NCBI GenBank assembly: GCA_028565635.1
Contig: JAOXYB010030654.1
Coordinates: 1-14,767 of the forward strand
Origin: Phoronis ovalis
Taxonomy: Eukaryota; Phoronida; Phoronidae
Reading direction: 5' to 3'
Length of the DNA stretch: 14,767 bases
In this document: one piece after another, positions 1 to 10,100 of the stretch
Layout of the letters: each line of letters starts with the position of its first letter
Numbering within the stretch: the first letter of the stretch is position 1
Made by a program: the position numbers and the translations under genes
The notes under the pieces: model-generated
The model's input: only the letters and a program-made list of their open reading frames with translations
Databases searched by the model: none
What the model was told of the DNA's origin: nothing

Positions 1-1008
1 ATTTTGAATAAGAGTACCCCACAATGATAAACCAGATTATAATGCATGATGTATTATATTCTTTTCTAATGTAAAAAGACAATAATGTTAAAAAAATATA
101 ATCCTACACACTTGATGGTCATTAGACATGACAAATGTCTTGTTATATTTAACAAAATAATAAATTTGACACATTTCTGGTTCCTACACATAGTTTTCTT
201 TTAACTTTTTTATTATTAAATAATGTACCCCTATATGTTTATTAAATTTTTTTTCAGAATACAGTAGGTTTTATTTTTTGTGAGTTTCTAAATGCATGAC
301 TGCATGAGTAACCTGCAGTTTGCATTGTAAATCATGCATGGAAATAAACACAATAGACTAAATACGAAATGTATAATATGCATAATAACTGTCTGTTGGT
401 GGAGTACTTGTAATGCACGTTAGGATATCATAACAATCACTTTTAGTTTTATATATTGTTCAAATACTAACAAATAACTTGTACACACAAGTAAAAATTG
501 AATCATTTTTATTTGTTTGTGTAGTACTAAAATGTGTGTAAAGGAATAAATTGCACTCTAACTGAGAATTTATCAACCCATACCATTAGTGCATTAATAG
601 GCTCCTTAACAAAGTCATGTATAGTTTGTGTTTGCATTGTGTGAATGATTTAAAAAGAGTGTTTCACAAGGCATTGTAAATTGTCCAAATCAGAAACTAT
701 ATAATTCTTAATGTGCAGTAGTGAGAGAATCTGTCAGCAAGCAGGCTACATAACTCTTGTGTGATGAGACAAGATTTCCTATTTTTTCCACAAGGCACTA
801 ATGGATTAAAACATAAATGTCTCTTATTTATCATATTTAGCCTTTCCTTCAACTTTAAATAGGTATGACCCGTAACAACTGCTGGCTAAGGCAACATTTG
901 ACCCCATTGAGCAGAGATATGGTTAAAACTTTATAAAACTCGTATGTAATTAGTTAAATTTTATGTGTTTAGATTATACTTGAATAAAATATGAAATTAT
1001 TTTTTAAG
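1..1008. other. Non-coding; probable end of a LOXHD1-like intron
   Basis: It is AT-rich with no PLAT motif or other recognisable coding stretch on either strand. Exon A needs one codon base from an upstream exon, so this is most likely the 3' part of a long intron. The only structure I see is a set of TGCATG motifs at 43-48, 293-298, 301-306 and 335-340. Confidence 0.6.
293..340 (+). promoter_or_regulatory. Cluster of three TGCATG motifs (RBFOX-type splicing element)
   Basis: TGCATG occurs at 293-298, 301-306 and 335-340, with a fourth copy at 43-48. In RNA this is UGCAUG, the known binding word of RBFOX splicing regulators, which often act from distal introns. It lies on the transcribed strand about 670 bases upstream of exon A. 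That it is functional is inference. Confidence 0.35.
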
Positions 1009-1160
1009 AAATTGAATACACTGTGAAAGTACTGACTGGAGACATATTTGGTGCTGGCACTGATGCTAATGTCTTTATTAATATCACCGGTGAGAATGGG
1101 GATACTGGAGAAAGAGCACTGGATAAATCCAATAATATCAATAAATTTGAAAGAGCTAAG
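1009..1160 (+). CDS. LOXHD1: LOXHD1-like exon A: PLAT 1, N-terminal half
   Basis: Acceptor TTTTTAAG, donor GTATAT. Two bases complete a codon from an unseen upstream exon (phase 1), then 50 codons follow. It shows [19 protein letters not shown] and NKFERAK, the first strands of a PLAT domain. It ends in phase 0. It opens on a domain border, so the upstream exon should end with another PLAT domain or a linker. Confidence 0.9.
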
Positions 1161-4100
1161 GTATATATTTCTGTATTCCTCTCTGTTTTAAGTCAATAAT
1201 GCCTTTATGTTTACAATTAGTACAGAAGACCATCATATGAGTAAGAGACCTTGAGCTTTTCGAGCCTTGTTGTGTTCACTATATACCACACTGCCAGTCA
1301 AATAAAGATATATAATTGTTTGATGTGTGATATTTTGTTTTTTTAGGAGGATATGTTCACCATTAAAGCCATAGAATTAGGTAAACTAAAGAAAGTTAAG
1401 ATCCGTCATGACAACAAAGGTGGAGGTGGTGCATGGTTCTTAGATAGTATTGAAATCACAGATCCTAAAGCAAAGAACAGGTAAGTGCTAAAATGCAAAG
1501 CATACTACTTATTTTATAATGAAAATTCTACTTTATGAAATACTAATTTATGAACTATGTATTGTTTTCTGTAAATTCATAATGATCAACTGAATTTGTT
1601 TTGCCATCAAAATAAAATAGTTTTCAAGTTGAAATCTTTGCTATTCAGTTATGGATTATAGTTTCACTTGGTAGATACAACTGCAGACTTGTTTGGCAAC
1701 TTTTGTTTTATCTCAATGTTGTATACTTGGTATCTCTTTGTACCTTTTAAAATATAATGTGCTCAGAACCTAAGTTTAGCTGAATTCTAATATCTTTGAA
1801 TGTGCTTGCTTTTTTCATTTTTAGTTACTATTTCCCCTGTCAACGATGGTTAGCTGTTGATGAAGATGATGGTCAAATAGCTCGAGATTTAGTTCCCGTT
1901 GACAAATCATTGAAAAGAAAACTTTCTCGCAAAGACTCTATGTCCATACGAAAAGAAATTGCACTGGAAACAAAGGCAGCCATGACAACATACCATGTTT
2001 ATGTAACAACAAGTGATGTGTGGGGTGCCGGATCGGATGCTAATGTCTATGTTGTATTGTATGGAGAACAGGATGACACAGGTTGGTGTTTTTTGTAGTA
2101 TTGTGCTCTGTTGCTGTTTCTTAGTTATTTTGGTGCTTTAAACAAACTGCTGAGAGTAACCCAAGACATTAAAAATTATCTTCTAACTAGATATTTGCTT
2201 GTGAAACATCACACAAGATATACTGGCTCTGTGTCACATATTGAACTGATCTGTTGATCAAGGCATTTCATCACCCCTATGTGACAGTGAAGGGACATAA
2301 TGATGATGCCCATGTCTAGCTATCGAGTTTTTACAGTAACTGGTAATAAGTTATGAGATGAGTCACAAAAGGCAGTCCAAATGACACAAATAATCTCAGA
2401 GTTCCAATTTTATTATTTTGCATTTTTGCAGGCCAAATGTTCCTAAAATCTTCTTTAACAAACAAAGACAAATTTGAACGAGGCAAAGTTGATGAGTTTG
2501 TTTTGGAAGCTGTTGAGATCGGTGATCTTAAGAAAATAAAGTAAGTAATATGATGATTATATTTATAAACATCAGTTTCTTGTTAATATACTTTGTTTTA
2601 TACAAACAGTTAAAAAGAAACATTTTTTGCCAAGTTGCAGATAATAAAATAATGAGTAAAGATAGAATTGAATAAAAATATCAGAATGCAACTATGTATT
2701 TTTAACATTCACCAAAAGATGTAAAATCACATTTTTTTTTGGTTAGAATTGGGCATGATAATGCTGGTGGTGGTGGAGCTTGGCATCTAGAAAAGGTAGA
2801 CATTGATGCACCATCTTTAGGCAAGAAATGGAAATTTCCTTGTGGTCGTTGGTTGGCAAAAGATGAAGATGATGGTCTACTTGAAAGAGAATTGTATCCT
2901 CAAGAGTTAGCAACGGAAGAGTATATACCTTGTAAGCTCAAAATTTTTCTGTCTTGTTAAACATCCGGGAACTGTTTGTTTTTTCTTACATATTTCTTAT
3001 ATAAATAATTTTAAAATATGCATTTTGTAAAAGTTTTATTTTCAGTTGGTATTGGGAATAATTCTGATTATAAACCAATTATGCAAAAATATCAAAGAGC
3101 TAATATACTTTCATTAGTTTAAAATCTTCCATCTCCATAAGATCCCATAAATACAAGTTTTCCCCCCTCCCTCCTTCCATTTATATTCATCACACTTAGA
3201 AGGACCATCAGTTTCTTGTCTCCACCAGAGGTCACCAGTATTGACTCGGCCCATGGAGCCTATGTTGATGATGATGTCAAAAACATTGTTCAAAGAAAAA
3301 ATCCATCATCATTTCTAAGTTTGATGTTATCTCTACTGGTGTTCCATATGATTTACATCATATATGGTGTTTTGCTTGATGACTGAATCGTTAATTTATC
3401 ATTCTCATCCAGGTATACCATATGAGGTTACAACCTACACTAGTGATGTATCTGGTGCGTCAACCGATGCTGATGTTTACATTGTGATCTACGGTAAAGA
3501 TGTTTGTACAGAAAAAAAATCTTTATGCACAACAAAGAAAGAGAGGAAAAAATGTTTTGAACGAAAACAAGAAGACAAGTTTGTTGTTGAGGTATGATCA
3601 TTTGATCTTATTTACAATAATAACATTTCCCTCAAAATGTCTGCTTTACAATTCATGTGATTGAACAGTTTTATTTATTACTAATATAAAAGTTAATTTA
3701 TTGACTTTTTCATTTTGACTTTTGTATAAACACTCAAGAATATGATATCAGGAAAAAAATATAAATGCATTTGACTAAAAGGTCATACCATAAATTTCAT
3801 TACTTCAGCTTGAAGATGTTGGATACAGTATAGAAAAGATACGTATTGGCCATGATGGTTCTGGTTGGGGAGCAGGTTGGCATTTGGACAAAGTAGAAGT
3901 AAGAAGACTAAAAGAAAATAACAAGGTATTGTAAAAATATACTTTTATTACTTTTAATGGACAAAGGCTTGTTGTTAGAAACATCGTTACGATTCCATAA
4001 ATACTTACAATTTCAGTATATTCTTATGATTCCGTAATTCGTAAAGTGACATTTTTTCTGACAATATATTTGGCTTCCATAAATCATAATTTACAAAAAT

Positions 4101-7100
4101 TGTTACTTATAATGTTTCCAACAACGGACCCTCAGTTGGCACCTATACATTTTACAAACGAGTCAGTAATTAACAAAAAAATGTTTATTACCAGTCGGTA
4201 ATTAAAAGTAAAGCACTGTGATAATATTCAGTCACATACTCTCACTTATTTCCTTTTTGTAGGGTTCTCAGACATTTGTGTTCCCATGCAAGAGGTGGTT
4301 AGCTCGAGGTGAAGATGATGGTGCCATTGAAAGAGAATTAGTTCCTTCTAAAATTGAAGAGGAAGTTGTAAAGAAAGATGGAACAGTCAAAAAGAAAGAA
4401 ATTGAAACAAAGAATACTCTATCAAGTAAGGTTGCCAATATTTTGGCAGTTTTCATGTATTTTTGTATTAATCACTAGTTTTATTTTCAACATTCAAGTC
4501 CACAACAAGCTTACACAGAAAACAGGACATTTTTATTGAGTTGTTTCTTTTTGTTGTTCTTTAATTCAACCAGCATCATATTCAACTTCTTTTTTTTACA
4601 GATAAGAAATATACTGTCAATGTTATCACTGGTGATGTGAGAGGGGCTGGTACAGATGCTAACGTCTTTCTTACAATATTTGGTGATCAAGGTGACACAG
4701 GAGAAAGAAAACTGGTAACGTCGGAAACTCATCGAGACAAATTTGAAAGAAATCAGGTAAGAATGTTATTGAAAACTTTAAAATGTCACCACTCAGAAAA
4801 TAGAAAGTGTCCGAAACTTCCTACATCAAGTGAATTTTGAATTTTTGCCACAACGCGATGCTAGTTAAAAATGATAAAACAATACACGCTAGTGACGGTA
4901 TGTACTGATATGTGTATATTGCTAAGTAAGATAAATTATATTTTATAATCAGCTGTGTCCAGAATTCCCCCAACTCACCATACACCAATTTACATATTGT
5001 CTAAGCTGATAAACTTTATAGTAAGTTTTTCCTTATATTTACTATTACAGACTGACATTTTCCAACTTGAAGCAGTGGATCTTGGGAAAATTTTTAAAGT
5101 GAAAATTCGGCATGACAACTCCATGCTGTCACCTGCCTGGTATTTGGACAAAATAGAAGTCATTGACAAAGATGATAAAGAAACATATATATTTCACTGT
5201 GAAAGATGGCTTGGCAAAAATAAAGATGATGGGAAGATTGATAGAACTCTGTATGTCAAGGTAACTACTAGTATTTTTTTTTTAAATAAAACTATTGTAT
5301 AGGGAATGAGAATGTGCAACTGAGAGATATATATCCTAGGAGTGATCACCTTCAGAATGTGAATGACATGTCATTTAAAATTTTGTACAATAGTTTTGCA
5401 TATAGATAGTATTCCATGGTCACAACTAACTTCAGGTCCACTGTAATGTGGTTAGTAGTATATAATGATCATGCCCTAACAATTCTAGACATAAATTCAT
5501 TTACATAAAATCATTTTTGTTAAACATATTTTAGTTTGCTTATTTGACTTATTTATCATAATTATGTTGAGTTTGAATATTCAAATGTTTCATTTGCATT
5601 AGGATATAATGATATTTTATGTGACAAAACAATTTTCTTTGTAGGGATATGATGGTGATATGTCTAGCTCTGCAACATTTAGATCTAGCAGAATTGGTGG
5701 TTCAATTGCTAGCTTGGAGTCTGTCAGAGATCCATTCTCCAAAAGTCCCCGTGCCAGTAGAAGAAATCTACTGGAAGATGTGCCTGAAGGTCCAAGTAAG
5801 TGTGGACATTCATTTCTAACAGCGAAAAAGGGAATTTCAAGTGTTTTAGAAACTTTACTTACAACTTTTCCTTAATATCCAGGTTTACATACATTATTCA
5901 TGTCAAAGTCATTTTTGCAATGATGAGTCATAGAAAAAAGCGTTAAACAACTATAATAGTTTCTTTTATAATTCTTACCTATATACTCATCTGTTTTTTT
6001 TTTCTCTAACAGCCATGCCTTACACCGTCAAGGTCACAACTGGTGATGGTGAAGATAATGGTACGGATGCTAATGCTTGGATAAAAATATATGGGCCAAA
6101 GAAAAAACAAACTCGACAGATTTACTTAGAGTTAGCCCAAAAAGCACAGTTTGCTCCAGGATCAATTGAGACATTTTCTATTGAGGCTGTAGACGTGGGT
6201 GAAATAAAGAGAATTGAGGTAAAATATGCTTCGAAACATTTTGTAATAACTTATCATTATTTTCTAGTACTAATTGTAATAACTTATCATTATTTTTTAG
6301 TACTAATTAACCATGTTTCAAAAAATAATGTAATAGATTTAGGATACTATTCTGCTATAGTCTTTAAAATTCATCAGGAAAAGTCGAACTATTAGGAAGG
6401 TTGCATGTTCTAATACATTTTCTAAGTTACTATATGTATTTTGTTTTCACTCTTAACTTTTAAGTATAAGCATATTTTTTTCTTTTCATGCAGATTGGTC
6501 ATGATGGCGTCATTCCTGGCAGTGGTTGGTTTGTAAAAGAAGTTGAAGTAGATATACCAACAAAAGGAAAACATTATGGCTTTACATGTAAACAGTGGCT
6601 AGCTAAAGATAAAGGAGATGGAAAAACTCACAGAATATTAAGTTCACAAGATGGAGAAAGTATTATGACAACATACAAAGCTTGTAAGTAGTAGTTTCAG
6701 TATTTACTTATAGTCAATTTATGAGCATCAATTTTGTTTTACAATGATTTTTTTTATTAATAACTACAAGATAAAAGAAAAAAATCTGAAACTCATCCTG
6801 CTAATGTTTTGACATATTTTAATAATTATATCATTGTTCATTACCTCACAGTAATGTGAAAAACGAAAAGTACACTGAACTTAGTAATATGAGGTTACTA
6901 TTATAAGATTCAAAAGCTACACACGTGATATTCTAGTAGTCACAGTGGCAGTAATTTCAGAATTTTTGTCTTTCATCATATCACAAAGGAAAACTCTTAG
7001 TAGAAAATCATGTATGATAAACAGGTAATAAAATTAATATAATGCATTATTTAGTTTACTGTCTTTCTGTATTTTTATACCTGTTATATTCTTAAAATCA

Positions 7101-10100
7101 TATTTACTTCTATGTAAAAGAGTGTCTGTCTTTTTGTATTTTGTAGTAATACCTTATGAAGTCACCATTTATACTGGTGATGTGCAAGATGCTGGATGTG
7201 ATGCTGAAATATTTATGCAAGTCTTTGGTAGCAATGGATCAACACAAGAAATGACAGTTGAAAAAGCTAGTGAAAGATTTGAAAGGGCTAAAATAGATCT
7301 TATCAAGGTAAAAACTTGTTTTATATGTTAATTTGCTGTAATGCAAGAAATTTAGTACAGTTGATCAACTAATTATTCAAATTATTGATCACATTACTCC
7401 AATACTGATACGACAGTTTTCTAAACATGGTATACAATCAATTAGAAAAGAAATCAGTTTTAATATTTGGCAGAGGCTGCTGTTCTTTTGCATATAGTAT
7501 TAAAAATTGCACATTCTCTTGCTTTCTGCCAGATGGAATTAGATGATATTGCCCCATTGAAAAAGTTGCGTATAGGTCATAATGGAAAGGGCACGCGGCC
7601 AGATTGGTTTCTTGAAAAGGTGGAGCTTAGAAATATGGAAACGGGTGACCTTACAGTATTCAAGTGTAATAAATGGCTCAGTAAATCAAAAGAGGACCAG
7701 AAGCTTGTCAGAGATTTGCCAGCAACTGTAAAAGGCAAAGAGCAGGTGAAAAGTAAGTAAAGTTATGCTGTAAACCCCATCAGTTGTGATCAATCATGTT
7801 ATGTGACTGCTTCATGTTGTATGTAAAGAAAAACTGTAAATTAATATTTAATAAATAAGGGTGTCTGGTTGCCAAAACCTTAAGGTAGTTTACATTTACT
7901 TTAATAGTACTGTAATTGTAAAACTCAAACTTTCTAGAAATTTTAAGAAGCTCACATTAAATAGTTAATATCATTTTATTTAATATCTTTATAGAGACAA
8001 CATACAAAATAACAGTGAAAACAAGTGATGTCCGTGGAGCTGGAACTGATGCAAATGTTTACGTTAAACTATTCGGAGAAAATGGCGATTCTGGTGACCT
8101 GCACCTTGAAAAATCAGAAACATTCAAAGATCCTTTTGAAAATAAGCAAGAAGATGTGTTTACATTCGCTGATATACTAACATTGGGCGAATTATCAAAA
8201 TGTCGTGTCTGGCATGATAATAAGGGTACAACATTTTCATAGTTATAGTAATAGTATGGAAAAGCTTTGTAAGCCTGTTTGTTGTGGATAACTAAACTCT
8301 ACAACTCGCTATGAATCCATTTTTCTTTCCAGTTATTGTTGTTTTTTTTTGTCTCACAATCTTTCTCATATTTTGTCTGGATCATTCACTATCCACATGT
8401 TCTCCACTTCTCAAAATTCCACTTCTCAAAATGAGTTTTTGGTTCTTGGCACTTCAGTGCGTGATGCAGAAAATGGTAGAGAAAAGTGATCATGGAGAAC
8501 ACAGAGTCCACCACTACTTCTGTTTAAAACATTTTTTCTTTTCTTTATAATACTAGGTCTTGGAGCAGCATGGCATCTTGCCCATATTGAAGTTGAAGAT
8601 CAGCAGAAAAAAAAGAAATTCATGTTTCCATGTAATAGATGGTTGTCTAAATCAGAAGATGACAAACAAATTGTGAGAGAATTGACATGTGTCAAGGGAC
8701 CACAAGAATCACCCGGCAAAGATAAAACCAGTAAGTGTCATGGTGGATAAGATTTTAGTACACATCCTTTCTGTTACAAATTACTATCAGCAGTACTTTA
8801 CTTTCTGGACTTCTGTATCATCAAAACTGCACAATATCTTACCACTAATGAATATTTATTTTCTTTACAGCCTATGAAATAACTGTGACAACAAGTGATA
8901 AAAAAGATGCAGGGATGATTCATAATGCATGGATTAAACTTGAAGGAGAAAAGAAGAAATATAAAGAATTTATGATGGAAAACAGTGCTAAGAATAAAGT
9001 GCTCAGAAGGTAACATTTGACATTTTGTGACAAAATTCAGCTGCTTATTTGTCTCACTAATAGTTACTCCTGACATATTATGCATAGGCACTGTCTTGAC
9101 ATACATATCAATAAAACTTTTGTTCCAGGGGACAGACAGATACATTTAAAATGGTACATAGACACTTGGGAAAACTTGAGAGCTGCATTGTTGGTGCCTG
9201 TGAAAGAGAGGATAGACAACTTGATGCCAGTGCTGCTGGAAGGGAAGCTATGTGGCACTGCCATGAGATTATTGTAACAGATTCCTCAACAGGGAATAAG
9301 TAAGTAAAAGTTCAGCTTCATAAATTTGTGTTTGTACCATATCTCTAAAGCTTAGCTGGAAAAACTGGTGACATCAGAGGCTCCAATCTACCATTTTCTT
9401 CAGCTTCTCCACAAATTTTTTAATTAGATTTATTTAATAATTTGTCTTAAAACCACTTAAAGTTTGTGTGCAGAAAGCTGGGTTTTTTTTAAAGTACCAC
9501 ATTATACAATAACCCTTCACTGGTTTAAATTAAAGCATACTAGATAATTTTACTTTAACCAGATTCTGTTTTATTTCAGATATGTTTTCCCTTGTAAATC
9601 CTGGATACCAATTACGGCAGATGTTTCCGAGAAACAAGCTAAGGTGCTAGACCTAAAAACAATGGAGGAAAGTCAAGTCAATGTAGTGAGAAGTAAGTAC
9701 TGTCTGTGATAGTGCTCCTGCCAAACTACTATTGCAGAGCATGCCATTATTCATTTCATGTAGATTAGGCTGATTTGGTACATTTCCCCGTAGTCTTACA
9801 AACATGGTAATATTTTTATATTTAGAAAGTTTGGGAGACTATTGTGTAATCACTGTAATCAGTCAACTTGGCGGATAAAGCACTGGTTCGTTGACCCCGC
9901 AGTTGCTCAGATTTTGAAAAACGACCATGCTTCACTTCTTGGGATTTTTCCGCAAGCTTTCTTCTGAGTCACCCAACACACCACGTTTTCTTCATTGTAA
10001 GGGGCTACCCTGTAATGGAGATAATTATAGAAATAGACCACATTTCATTGACCGAGTTCACTTGGAAGAAAGCTGTTTATAATCATAGGTTGACATCTAC

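Noticed and set aside
1-1008. A promoter and first exon of the LOXHD1-like gene
   Set aside because: Exon A starts inside a codon at a splice acceptor, and no upstream start, signal or coding exon is visible; an intron is the simpler reading.
4511-4732. A 73-codon - strand frame
   Set aside because: It is antisense to exon I and its upstream intron; no domain is visible, and the coding evidence is on the + strand.
8311-8550. A 79-codon + strand frame rich in Phe and Leu, like a membrane protein
   Set aside because: It lies inside intron P/Q and owes its hydrophobic look to the T-rich intron; it crosses the polypyrimidine tract before the acceptor at 8557.
8798-9145. A 115-codon open frame on the - strand across exon R
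   Set aside because: It is antisense to a clearly coding PLAT exon, its product is hydrophobic and of low complexity, and it shows no domain.
9080-9277. A + strand frame overlapping exon S
   Set aside because: It is in another frame from the one that links exons R and T; the PLAT-like frame is preferred because all three exons then join without a stop.
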